Shown: positions 8,050-16,088 of the stretch, one piece after another | How the letters are laid out: every line of letters begins with the position of its first letter | Position numbering within the stretch: position 1 is the stretch's first letter | From: Oscillospiraceae bacterium | GTDB taxonomy: Bacteria > Bacillota > Clostridia > Oscillospirales > Oscillospiraceae | DNA: 64,000 nt | Assembly (NCBI GenBank): GCA_015067635.1 | Contig: SVMA01000004.1 | Span: forward strand, 47,575-111,574 | Reading direction: 5' to 3' | Position numbers and translations under genes: made by a program | The notes under the pieces: generated by a model | Seen by the model: only the letters and a program-made list of their open reading frames with translations | What the model was told of the DNA's origin: nothing | Databases searched by the model: none

Positions 8050-8796
8050 TTAAAAATTACTGTAACCGAAGGGCTTCTTGGCTTCCATGTAGGCGAAGGC
8101 TTTTTCCATTTCCTCCACGGTCATTTCCGCGCTTCGGGTCAGGGCTTTTTCGCCCTTTTCTGCGGTGGCGCATTTGCTTTCACCCCAGACACCGGATGCA
8201 GAGCCCCGGAAAATACTGCCGTAGCTCAGATAACTGCGGGGAATGTTGGGAACCTCGTCCACAGCCTTGGACATATCCACAGTTTCCGGAGCAATGGCCA
8301 GCATCATGCTGGTCTCACCCTCACCGGCATGGAGCTCGGTGTTGGTTTCGTAGATGCCTTCCTTATACAGTCTGTCGAAGAAAATACAGGCATCGATATT
8401 GACCACCATCAGGTCCGGATTGTATTTGGCGTTCAGGTCCCGCACCAGCGGGGGCATGATGAAGATGCCTCCATGGCACTGCAGGATCACCACGCGCTTG
8501 AAGCCCTGCACCTTCAGACTCAGGATGATGTCGTTCATCATCTGATAGAAGGTGGGCGGTTCCATCCATACGCTTCCTTTTTTGCCCATGTGCTCCCGAC
8601 AGGTGGAAATCGGCAGGGCGGGAAGCAGGAAGCCCCCGGTGAGACCGGCTACCCGGCGACCCAGCTCCGTGGCAATGGCCCAGTCCGTCATAATTGGCAG
8701 ATGGGGTCCGTGCTGCTCCAAAGAACCCACAGGCAGAATTGCCAACTCCGGGTCCTGTGCCACAATGGCGTCCGCAGATAGTTTAAAGGATTCCAT
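8050..8796 (-). CDS. Creatininase family amidohydrolase
   Basis: A 248-residue protein of the creatininase/creatinine amidohydrolase family, metal-dependent hydrolases that open cyclic amides or remove formyl groups. The LPVGSLEQHGPHLP motif supplies the metal-binding Glu and His, followed by a central HGG motif (LQCHGG) and the HAGEGETS motif. ATG follows AAGGAGG. It is second in the operon after the nagB-like gene. True creatinine use is unlikely in this context; family members with other roles include FAPy deformylases. Substrate unknown. Confidence 0.85.
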   Translation of the reverse strand: MESFKLSADAIVAQDPELAILPVGSLEQHGPHLPIMTDWAIATELGRRVAGLTGGFLLPALPISTCREHMGKKGSVWMEPPTFYQMMNDIILSLKVQGFKRVVILQCHGGIFIMPPLVRDLNAKYNPDLMVVNIDACIFFDRLYKEGIYETNTELHAGEGETSMMLAIAPETVDMSKAVDEVPNIPRSYLSYGSIFRGSASGVWGESKCATAEKGEKALTRSAEMTVEEMEKAFAYMEAKKPFGYSNF

Positions 8797-8817
8797 ACTG
8801 CGCCTCCTTATTATAGC

Positions 8818-9582
8818 TTACAGAATCTTGGATGCACTTGCCTTATCCAGATACAGTCCGGCACCCTTGTGCTGACGGAGAATGGACGCAGGACAAGCCG
8901 TGGTCACAGGACCGCGGGTTGCACCGTAAACGGCATTGGCCTTCCGGTCGGTAGGTACTACGCAAATGGCGTAGGGTACGGACATAATGAAGGACATGGT
9001 CAGGCTCATGGCCTGCTTGGGAACATCGTTGAGAGTTGCGAAGCAACCGTCGTTGACCTGCTGCTGACGGCACACGTCATCCAGCTCCACGACCTTGATC
9101 ATTTTGGGATCGTTGAAATCTGCAACAGCGGGATCATTAAAGGCCAGGTGACCGTTCTCGCCGATGCCCAGGAAAATAAGATCGATGGGATACTTCTTCA
9201 GCAGCTCGGTGTACTCGGCACATTTTGCCTCTGCCTCATCAGCACCGCACAGCAGGTAGTGCAGTTCCATGAAGGGAACTTTGTCAAAAATCGCACGGCG
9301 GAGGAAATTGCCGAAGCCAGCAGGCTCGCTCTCGTCAATGCCGATGTACTCATCCTGATGGAAGCCCCGGACCTTAGTCCAGTCGATGTCTTCCTTCAGG
9401 AGGTTTTCCAGCAGATCGTTCTGAGAAGGTGCGGCGGCAAAAACCACATTTGCCTCACCCTTTTCTGCGATGACCTTGTTGAGGATTTTTGCAGCATCCT
9501 TTGCAGACTGCACACCCATTTCTTCCCGGGTGTTGAAGATGTAAACAGGCAGGTTTTCAACTTTTTGTGTGATGATTTCCAT
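8818..9582 (-). CDS. nagB: Glucosamine-6-phosphate deaminase-like protein
   Basis: A 254-residue NagB-family protein, which converts glucosamine-6-phosphate to fructose-6-phosphate and ammonia. HQDEYIGI corresponds to the family active-site DEY region and LGIGENGHLAFNDP to the conserved glycine/histidine motif. It begins with an AAGGAG site 8 bases from the ATG and is the first gene of the operon, behind the promoter at 9681-9710. No nagA lies next to it. The family also contains gluconolactonase-like and divergent deaminases, and the unusual partners (creatininase, Gfo/Idh, DPD-like) suggest a different amino sugar phosphate is possible. Confidence 0.8.
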   Translation of the reverse strand: MEIITQKVENLPVYIFNTREEMGVQSAKDAAKILNKVIAEKGEANVVFAAAPSQNDLLENLLKEDIDWTKVRGFHQDEYIGIDESEPAGFGNFLRRAIFDKVPFMELHYLLCGADEAEAKCAEYTELLKKYPIDLIFLGIGENGHLAFNDPAVADFNDPKMIKVVELDDVCRQQQVNDGCFATLNDVPKQAMSLTMSFIMSVPYAICVVPTDRKANAVYGATRGPVTTACPASILRQHKGAGLYLDKASASKIL

Positions 9583-9680
9583 AATAATTGCTCCTTACTT
9601 TTCAAATGTTTTTCTTCTGCTTTTCCGCAGAGAATCCGGTGCGACAGGGATGAAACCATAGTTTCGCATCTTATGGGTAA

Positions 9681-9710
9681 ATCATACCACAAATGAGGGT
9701 GGTTTTTCAA
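9681..9710 (-). promoter_or_regulatory. Sigma-A promoter of the nagB-led operon
   Basis: TTGAAA and TATGAT on the minus strand are 18 bases apart, about 100 bases before the nagB start. The rest of the 340-base gap up to the phage module shows no gene. Confidence 0.7.
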
Positions 9711-9857
9711 CCGGTTTTTTCGGAAAATGGATGATTTTTCCGCCGCAAACAAATTTTTCGTACATTTCACGAAAACAGGCGGTTATTTTCGGCTGCGCTA
9801 CCGGTTTCTTAAATAAAAATCACCACCCCCGCATGCGTATTTTTACGGGCTTTTCAG

Positions 9858-9893
9858 AAAAGTTGCCTTTTTTCGGGCAACTTTCTTTTTTTC
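9858..9893 (+). terminator. Terminator or attenuator ahead of the phage head module
   Basis: Stem AAAGTTGCC/GGCAACTTT (9859-9884) is followed by CTTTTTTT and ends 30 bases before the small terminase start. It has no plus-strand gene behind it in the window, so it either insulates the module or acts as an attenuator. Confidence 0.65.
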
Positions 9894-9922
9894 TGCTTCC
9901 TTGAATGAAAGGAGACGGTAGC

Positions 9923-10243
9923 TTGGACACAAAAAAAGAGGACAAAAAATTGAAGCGGCGAATTCAGGACGGCAAACTCACACAGGCAGACGTAGCACGG
10001 CGATTGGCCGAACTGGCCTTTGGAAAGGCCAACGATTGCGTACGGTTGGTCCTGGGTGAAAATGTGGCGCTGGAGGGTCTGGATCTTAGCCTGCTGACAG
10101 AGCTGAAGCGCAATGAAAAAGGAACACTGGAGATTCGTCTGGTGGATCGGCTGAAGGCTCTGGAGCTGCTGGCGACCATGGCCGACCGGGACGGTACGGA
10201 TCTGGAATCCTTTTTGCAGGCCATGCAGGGGGGTGAGCCATGA
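9923..10243 (+). CDS. Putative phage terminase small subunit
   Basis: A 106-residue charged, helical protein directly upstream of and overlapping the large terminase gene by four bases (ATGA), which is the standard place for the DNA-recognition small subunit. I see no strong family motif: the N-terminal part (TQADVARRLAEL) could form a helix-turn-helix. The TTG at 9923 is preferred because AAAGGAG lies eight bases ahead of it, while the ATG at 9905 overlaps that site. First gene of the head module. The role is assigned mainly by position. Confidence 0.6.
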   Translation: MDTKKEDKKLKRRIQDGKLTQADVARRLAELAFGKANDCVRLVLGENVALEGLDLSLLTELKRNEKGTLEIRLVDRLKALELLATMADRDGTDLESFLQAMQGGEP

Positions 10244-11493
10244 CCTACCGTGCCTTTTCCCCCAAGCAAAAGACGGTGCTTTCCTGGTGGATTCCGGGGA
10301 ACGAAAATTACGAAAAGGAAGCCATTGTCTGTGATGGGGCGGTTCGGTCCGGCAAGACCCTGAGTATGGGGCTGTCCTTCTTCCTGTGGGCGATGAGCTG
10401 CTTTGACGGGATGCGCTTCGGGGTCTGCGGAAAGACCATTGCCTCTCTGCGGCGAAACGTGCTGTCAGAAATTCTGCCCCGTTTGGGCGGTATGGGTGCC
10501 ACCTGGAAGGAGAAACGGACGGAAAATCTGGTGACGGTAACCTTTCACGGACACCGCAATCAGTTTTACATCTTCGGCGGACGGGACGAAAGCTCCGCAA
10601 GCCTGATCCAGGGTATCACCTTCGCCGGGGTTTTGCTGGATGAGGTGGCGCTGATGCCCAGATCCTTCGTGGAGCAGGCCTGTGCACGGTGCTCGGTGGC
10701 GGGAAGCCGTCTGTGGTTTAACTGCAATCCGGCAGGGCCGAACCATTGGTTTTACAAGGAGTGGATCCTGGAGAGTGAGAAGCGAAACTGTCTGCATCTG
10801 CATTTTACCATGGAGGATAATCCTTCCCTGAGTGATGCCATCCGTCAGCGGTATCAAAGGCTGTATTCCGGCGTGTTTTACCGACGGTTCATTTTGGGAC
10901 AGTGGGCACAGGCAGAGGGAAGGGTCTACGATTTCTTTGAGCCGGATATGGTAAGACCTGTGCCCACGGGGACATTTGAAAAGTGGTACATTTCCTGTGA
11001 TTACGGTACGGTCAACCCCACTTCCATGGGTTTATGGGGTCTGCAAAAAGGGGTCTGGTACCGGGTAAAGGAATTCTACTTTGATTCCCGGGAGAAGCAG
11101 CGGCAAATGACGGATGAGGAATATGCCTCGGCTTTGGAAAAGCTGGCAGGAAACAGGAAAATCACAGCTGTGGTGGCAGACCCTTCGGCGGCCAGCTTCA
11201 TGGAGACCCTGCGGCGTCACGGCTGGGTGGTTCAGAAGGCGGAAAACGATGTGCTGTCCGGCATCCGATTGACGGCAGACTGTCTGAAATCCGGGAAACT
11301 GGTTATCTGTGAGGGATGTACGGATCTGCTGCGGGAGATGGATGCCTATGTCTGGGATTTGGACAGCGCTTCCAGAGATCGGGTAAAAAAGGAGCACGAC
11401 CATGCTATGGACGAAATGCGGTATTTTGCTGCAACCGTGCTTGGTAAAAAATCCGACAGCTTTGTGGCTTGTACCGTAGAGCGACGGAAATAA
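10240..11493 (+). CDS. Phage terminase large subunit (PBSX/TerL type)
   Basis: A 417-residue packaging motor. The ATPase domain has Walker A GAVRSGKT at residues 33-40 and Walker B VLLDE ending at 134-135. The C-terminal RNase H-like nuclease has its acidic residues at D254 (SCDYGT), D314 (VADPS) and D391 (HAMDEMRY). Both domains are complete and the length is normal. It fuels DNA translocation into procapsids and cuts the concatemer. It is translationally coupled to the gene before it and followed by the portal gene after 16 bases. No sign of decay. Confidence 0.93.
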   Translation: MTYRAFSPKQKTVLSWWIPGNENYEKEAIVCDGAVRSGKTLSMGLSFFLWAMSCFDGMRFGVCGKTIASLRRNVLSEILPRLGGMGATWKEKRTENLVTVTFHGHRNQFYIFGGRDESSASLIQGITFAGVLLDEVALMPRSFVEQACARCSVAGSRLWFNCNPAGPNHWFYKEWILESEKRNCLHLHFTMEDNPSLSDAIRQRYQRLYSGVFYRRFILGQWAQAEGRVYDFFEPDMVRPVPTGTFEKWYISCDYGTVNPTSMGLWGLQKGVWYRVKEFYFDSREKQRQMTDEEYASALEKLAGNRKITAVVADPSAASFMETLRRHGWVVQKAENDVLSGIRLTADCLKSGKLVICEGCTDLLREMDAYVWDLDSASRDRVKKEHDHAMDEMRYFAATVLGKKSDSFVACTVERRK

Positions 11494-11509
11494 GAAAGGA
11501 GCAAACACA

Positions 11510-12661
11510 TTGAAACGAAAACAACAGGAGCATCCCCTGGCGGCAACTGCCTGCCAGCTCCGCAGCGGACAGAGCCATCCCTTTGGCGCGTTGAAGGGCT
11601 TTGTTCCTCTGGGAGCCGGTGAAGAGCAGATATACCGCCAACTGCGGGAAGCCATTCCGGTTCTGGATGCGGCAGTGGGGAAGCTGGTGCGTCTCAGCGG
11701 CGGCTTCTCGGTGCATTGCCGGGGAAAAGAAAGTCAGGAAAAGCTGGAAAAATTTCTGCGGGAGGTTCCCTGCGGAAGAGGGCAGGTGGGCATTGACTGC
11801 TTTTTATCCGGTTTTACGGACAGCCTGCTGATCTACGGGCGGTCCGTAGGTGAAATGATTCTGGACCGGGGTCATCTGAAGGCGGTTTGCTGGGGCGATG
11901 TGACCCAACTGCAGATCGTGGAGGGAGAAAATCCGCTGGATGTGGAGCTTTGGGGACCGGACAGCAAGGGACACATGGGTGCGCTTCCTTATCAGCATTT
12001 ACTGCTGTTTTCCACCTTGAATCCCGAAGCGGCACATCCCTACGGCGTGAGCTTATTCCGCGGAATGCCCTTTCTTGCGGATATCCTGATGAAGATCTAT
12101 GCCACCGTCGGCTCCAACTGGGAACGGGCAGGCAATGTGCGTTACAGCGTGATCTGCAAGGGAAATGAGCAGTTGGATCCCTCTGCGGCACAGGAACGGG
12201 GTCAGCAGGTGGCAAGGGAATGGAGCCGTGCCATGGAGGATGCCAAAACCGGTACGGTACGGGATTTTGTAGCCGTGGGGGATGTGGAGATCAAGGTGAT
12301 CGGCAGCGATTCTCCCATTTTGGATTCTCAGGTGCCGGTGCGGCAGATTCTGGAACAGCTGGTGGCAAAAACCGGTCTGCCGCCCTTCCTTCTGGGCTTA
12401 AACTGGAGCACCACAGAGAGGATGAGCACACAGCAGGCAGATATTCTGACCTCAGAGCTGTGGGCATTGCGCCGGACGGTAGAACCGATCCTGCGGAAAA
12501 TCTGCAAAACCTACCTTGCTCTGGAAGGGCTGGATGACCGAGTGGATATCCAATGGAACGACATCAGCCTGCAGGACATCACCGAGGAGGCAAAAGCTGA
12601 GCTTTACAGGGCACAGGCTCTGAAATATCGGGCAGAAGCAAATGAAGGAGGAAACCAATGA
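11510..12661 (+). CDS. Phage portal protein
   Basis: A 383-residue portal-like protein. The central region (GRSVGEMI, then LPYQHLLLFSTLN and the PYGVSLFRGM stretch) and the late helical segment with TGLPPFLLGLNWSTTERMS match portal proteins of tailed phages, which form the dodecameric entry pore. The start is TTG at 11510 behind AAAGGAG. The stop overlaps the start of the protease gene by four bases. It is shorter than SPP1-type portals, in line with compact Clostridia phages. All key context partners (terminase, protease, capsid) flank it in the usual order. Confidence 0.88.
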   Translation: MKRKQQEHPLAATACQLRSGQSHPFGALKGFVPLGAGEEQIYRQLREAIPVLDAAVGKLVRLSGGFSVHCRGKESQEKLEKFLREVPCGRGQVGIDCFLSGFTDSLLIYGRSVGEMILDRGHLKAVCWGDVTQLQIVEGENPLDVELWGPDSKGHMGALPYQHLLLFSTLNPEAAHPYGVSLFRGMPFLADILMKIYATVGSNWERAGNVRYSVICKGNEQLDPSAAQERGQQVAREWSRAMEDAKTGTVRDFVAVGDVEIKVIGSDSPILDSQVPVRQILEQLVAKTGLPPFLLGLNWSTTERMSTQQADILTSELWALRRTVEPILRKICKTYLALEGLDDRVDIQWNDISLQDITEEAKAELYRAQALKYRAEANEGGNQ

Positions 12662-13551
12662 ATATTCAAAAGGAAACCCAGGTGGCCGCCACCGGTGTGG
12701 CGACGCTGGAACAGCTGGAGGCCATTCACGCTCAGGCGAAAACCAAGCTGACTGCCGAGCAGGTATATGTATTCTCCCTGCGGCTGTGTGACGACCAGAT
12801 CGACCGGGATCTGGAACGGTTCGACACCGCCGCACTGCCGCAGCTGGCAAAGCTGTTTATCGGAAAGACCGGCATCGTGGATCACAAGTGGAGCAGTGAC
12901 CGGCAGGTTGCCCGAATCTTTGAAACACAGGTGGTAAAGGAAGGGGACGTGAGCTACATCAAGGCATGGGCTTACATTCGCCGTGGCGGCAATGCCGAGG
13001 AAGTGATCGCAGATATTGAGGCCGGCATCAAAAAGGAAGTGTCCGTGGGCTGTGCCATGGGTCTGGGCGTATGCTCCATTTGCGGCGGAGAATACGGCAC
13101 CTGCGGCCATCAAAAGGGAGAACATTACGACGGGATGCTGTGCTGTGTGATTCTCAAGGAACCCATGGATGCCTACGAATTTTCCTTTGTAGCCGTCCCG
13201 GCACAGCCTAATGCCGGTGTTATCAAGGGCTTGGGTACCGGCGGTCGGTGTTTGAAGGAATTGGCCGATGAATTCGGCGCACAGGGAGAATACCGGGCTT
13301 TGTTTACCCAGGCACAGCTGGGACAGCAGTACAAAAAGCAGCTGCAAAAGGATGTGGTCCGGCTGTTTTTGTCCCTGGATATGGGACTGACAGAGCCGCT
13401 GCTACGTTCTATTTCCCAAAAAATCAGCGCAGAGGAATTGCTGCAGCTGAAAGCCGCCCTGGAAGAACGTGTGGCAGAATATCTGCCCCTGCAGACTCAG
13501 CTGCACAGCTTCCGCAAGCAGGAAAATATGGAAAGCGGCTACTTGATTTAG
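12658..13551 (+). CDS. Phage capsid maturation protease, with a Cys/His cluster
   Basis: A 297-residue protein in the prohead protease position. The pattern H76 (IVDHKW), S129 (EVSVG) and the downstream EPMDAYEFSFVAVPAQP segment fits the HK97-type serine protease fold that trims scaffold and capsid proteins. An insertion at 139-151 holds C139-x2-C142 and C149-x-H151, a likely zinc-binding knuckle. The C-terminal 100 residues are charged and helical and could be a fused scaffold. Overlaps the portal gene by ATGA. The protease call is good; the metal site is inferred from spacing only. Confidence 0.78.
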   Translation: MNIQKETQVAATGVATLEQLEAIHAQAKTKLTAEQVYVFSLRLCDDQIDRDLERFDTAALPQLAKLFIGKTGIVDHKWSSDRQVARIFETQVVKEGDVSYIKAWAYIRRGGNAEEVIADIEAGIKKEVSVGCAMGLGVCSICGGEYGTCGHQKGEHYDGMLCCVILKEPMDAYEFSFVAVPAQPNAGVIKGLGTGGRCLKELADEFGAQGEYRALFTQAQLGQQYKKQLQKDVVRLFLSLDMGLTEPLLRSISQKISAEELLQLKAALEERVAEYLPLQTQLHSFRKQENMESGYLI

Positions 13552-13603
13552 GGCTTATCGGAAAATCCGATGACCATATATTTTATTTAGGAGGAAACGA
13601 AAA

Positions 13604-14629
13604 ATGGGTTACGACAATCTGAAACTGGAAAAGGGCATGTACCGGCAGTCGGGCATGAGCTTCACCCAGGTGCTGGAGTCCCTGGACCCCAGCGAAAACT
13701 ACCGCGGTACTGCCTTGGAGGGCACCGATGCATTTCAGCGTCAGCTGAAGCGCTTCGGCATCCGCGCAAAAGGGGCGGACTCCTCTCCTGTGGAGAGCTT
13801 TTTCCGCACCATGGACAGCGCAGTGCTGTTCCCGGAGTACATCGCAAGAACCGTCCGTCAGGGCATGGAGGAGAATAACATTCTGCCGGATATCGTGGCA
13901 ACCACCACGGTGATCGACTCCCTGGACTACCGTTCCATCTATTCCACTCCCGCCGACGAGGACAAGGAACTGAAGGACGTGGCAGAAGGAACTGCCATTC
14001 CCACCACCGAGGTGACTACCAAGGAGAATTTGGTCAGCCTTTCCAAGCGAGGCAGAATGCTGGTGGCTTCCTATGAGGCTCTGCGCTTCCAGAAGCTGGA
14101 TCTGTTCGGTGTGATGCTGCGCCAGATCGGTGCTTACATCCAGAAGCAGCAGCTGGCAGATGCGGTCAGCGTGATTTTGGACGGTGACGGCAATGAAAAT
14201 CCTGCTACGCAGTACTCTGTTGGCACCAACCCCATTTCCGGTACTGCCGGCACGCTCAAGTATGATCAGCTGGTGGAATTCTGGAGCAAATTTGATCCTT
14301 ATACCATGAATACCATCCTCTGCTCCGGCAACACCATGACCCAGCTGCTGAAGGTGCCCGAGCTGCAGAACCCCCTGACCGGACTGAATTTCCAGGGCAC
14401 CGGCAAGCTGACCACTCCCCTGGGTGCAAAGCTCCACCGCACAAGCGCTGTTAACGACGGCATGATCATCGGTCTGGACAGCCGCTACGCGCTGGAATTG
14501 GTGCGTGCAGGCGATGTTTTGGTGGAATACGACAAGCTGATCGACCGTCAGCTGGAGCGTGCTGCAATTACTTCCATTTCCGGCTTTGGCAAGATTTGTG
14601 ACGGTGCTGCCGCCGTTCTGAACGTATGA
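13604..14629 (+). CDS. Phage major capsid protein (HK97 fold)
   Basis: A 341-residue capsid protein. The N-terminal helical arm is followed by VESFFRTMDS and a body with ATTTVIDSLDYRS, then a C-terminal half (GKLTTPLGAKLHRT, ALELVRAGDVLVEYDKLIDRQ) typical of HK97-like capsid subunits. AGGAGG stands nine bases ahead of the ATG. It is intact, of usual length and overlaps the next gene by four bases. It would build the icosahedral shell with the portal and protease encoded just before. I cannot tell which capsid size it makes. Confidence 0.85.
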   Translation: MGYDNLKLEKGMYRQSGMSFTQVLESLDPSENYRGTALEGTDAFQRQLKRFGIRAKGADSSPVESFFRTMDSAVLFPEYIARTVRQGMEENNILPDIVATTTVIDSLDYRSIYSTPADEDKELKDVAEGTAIPTTEVTTKENLVSLSKRGRMLVASYEALRFQKLDLFGVMLRQIGAYIQKQQLADAVSVILDGDGNENPATQYSVGTNPISGTAGTLKYDQLVEFWSKFDPYTMNTILCSGNTMTQLLKVPELQNPLTGLNFQGTGKLTTPLGAKLHRTSAVNDGMIIGLDSRYALELVRAGDVLVEYDKLIDRQLERAAITSISGFGKICDGAAAVLNV

Positions 14630-14982
14630 CCCTGTCAGAGCAAATTTGTGCCCAGGCACAGCTACTTACCCAGGATTCCGAAACGGTGAATCTGCCCATG
14701 CTGGAGCTTCTTTGTCATGCGGCAGAAAATTCCCTCCTGCAAAAGCTACGGGAGGGAATCACGCCGGAGGACTGCAAGGCCGATTTTGTGGCGGCTGCCA
14801 GTCTATATGCGCTGGCGGCTCTGTCGGAAGTGGATGAGGTGGCGCAGATAGAGCAGCTTCAGGCCGGAGATCTTACGCTCCGACGGGGCAGTACCGATTC
14901 TGCCGCCTGCTGTCTGCGGTATCAGGCGCAAATGCTGATGGCACCTTATTTGAAGGATTGCTTTTCTTTCCGGGGGGTGTGA
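14626..14982 (+). CDS. Head-tail connector-like protein
   Basis: A 118-residue mostly alpha-helical acidic protein, coupled by ATGA to the capsid gene. Size, helix content and place fit the gp6/gp15-type adaptor that docks under the portal. No diagnostic motif is visible, so the role rests on gene order. No decay. Confidence 0.5.
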   Translation: MTLSEQICAQAQLLTQDSETVNLPMLELLCHAAENSLLQKLREGITPEDCKADFVAAASLYALAALSEVDEVAQIEQLQAGDLTLRRGSTDSAACCLRYQAQMLMAPYLKDCFSFRGV

Positions 14983-14984
14983 CC

Positions 14985-15323
14985 GTGCGGAAATTGGTGG
15001 ATCGGATATTCCGGCGGTACGGTGCGCCGGTGGTGGTGATCACGTCCTATGATTATGTCACCATCTACGGCTTTGCCGAACACACCGCTACGTCTGCCCG
15101 AAAATACGTGCTTCCGGAGCATTCTCCCCTGGGAGAATTGCCCCGGGGGCATTATCTGATGCTGCTGCCCCTGACGCTTGTGCTGAAGCCGGGAGATTCC
15201 CTGATGTACAGCAACCACTGGTATGTGGTACGCCGGGCAGAGAAGGTGTATTTTCGGGACGAAGCGCTGTATTACTGCTGTCTGTGTGAGGAGAAGGGAG
15301 AGCCGGATCTATGGGGAACTTAA
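14985..15323 (+). CDS. Putative head-closure or connector protein
   Basis: A 112-residue beta-rich protein starting at the GTG at 14985, two bases after the preceding stop; an ATG at 14958 in the same frame lies inside the previous gene and lacks a site. Strand pattern and the repeated short hydrophobic blocks (PVVVITSYDYVTIYG, YLMLLPLTLVL) resemble small head-completion proteins of the gp16/stopper type. It overlaps the next gene by 13 bases. Function assigned by position; no motif supports it. Confidence 0.45.
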   Translation: MRKLVDRIFRRYGAPVVVITSYDYVTIYGFAEHTATSARKYVLPEHSPLGELPRGHYLMLLPLTLVLKPGDSLMYSNHWYVVRRAEKVYFRDEALYYCCLCEEKGEPDLWGT

Positions 15324-15970
15324 GATTAGACAATCTGGTTTCGTTTTTGAACGCCAACGGTGTGCGGTCAGAAGAAGCTTATCCCGGAAAAGCGATTACA
15401 CGAATCGTTTCACCGGTTGCGGCCTTAAGTGTGGACTGCGTGAACCAGGAAAACCGCACGATCACGGTGCTGGCAGAAATTCTGAGTCCTCAGGATGAGG
15501 GTGGATATCCTTGTCAGGAAAAGGCGATGGATGTTTGCAACATTTTGTCGCAGGCCGGTGGGATTTGCCGGACAGGAAGCTGTCAGTTTTTGAATAAGGC
15601 AGGCGTATTCCGGGTACCTGTGTGGGCGGTTTTTCATATGGACGACACCCTGCCCTATACACTGAGAACCGGCACGCTGCTGCTTCCTTATGCCTGCGGT
15701 TTTTCCGCTTATCAGGAAACGGACAAAACGATTACGAGCATCCACGACGCACCGTGGGTCTTTACGGTGGAGGAGCTGTTTCCCTGGGGCGTGATGGACA
15801 CAATGGAAGTCCAGGAGCCCTTTGAGCTGATCCTGCACCGCAGCGCCGGCAACGAGGAATACACCGGCTGTGTATGGACCAAACGGAAGCGTATCGCGGA
15901 AAAAGACGGAATCCGACAAATCCGGGAAGGTATCTCAAACAAGCGCTTTCTCACCTCCGGTGATGAATAA
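15311..15970 (+). CDS. Phage module protein of unknown function, possible tail terminator or tube protein
   Basis: A 219-residue protein closing the head module. The first half (NRTITVLAEILSP, then GYPCQEKAMDVCNIL) looks like a small alpha/beta domain such as tail-terminator proteins have; the second half (PWVFTVEELFPWG, FELILHR) is beta-rich and could be a tube-like domain. If so it is a fusion, but I do not recognise either part with certainty. Start ATG overlaps the previous gene. A strong terminator follows after seven bases, so no tail assembly, tape measure or fibre gene follows. Confidence 0.45.
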   Translation: MGNLRLDNLVSFLNANGVRSEEAYPGKAITRIVSPVAALSVDCVNQENRTITVLAEILSPQDEGGYPCQEKAMDVCNILSQAGGICRTGSCQFLNKAGVFRVPVWAVFHMDDTLPYTLRTGTLLLPYACGFSAYQETDKTITSIHDAPWVFTVEELFPWGVMDTMEVQEPFELILHRSAGNEEYTGCVWTKRKRIAEKDGIRQIREGISNKRFLTSGDE

Positions 15971-15977
15971 AAAAACG

Positions 15978-16005
15978 AAAGCCCCCTCTCCCGAGGGGGC
16001 TTTTT
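15978..16005 (+). terminator. Terminator of the phage head module
   Basis: Stem GCCCCCTC/GAGGGGGC followed by TTTTT, seven bases after the last gene. Confidence 0.85.
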
Positions 16006-16056
16006 GCGCGGTCTCAGACAGTCTCTGCGACCTCTGTCAAAAAACCGTAGTGGCAA

Positions 16057-16088
16057 AAAGAAAAGGGCGGAAAATTCCGCCCTTTTTT
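16057..16088 (-). terminator. Terminator of the yabP-yabQ-divIC-S1 operon
   Basis: Stem AAAAGGGCGGAA/TTCCGCCCTTTT; on the minus strand it follows the S1 gene stop codon directly and is trailed by TTTTCTTTTT. Confidence 0.75.

Noticed and set aside
9905..15970. Prophage attachment sites flanking the head module
   Set aside because: I found no direct repeat of useful length at both borders and no tRNA gene at either side.
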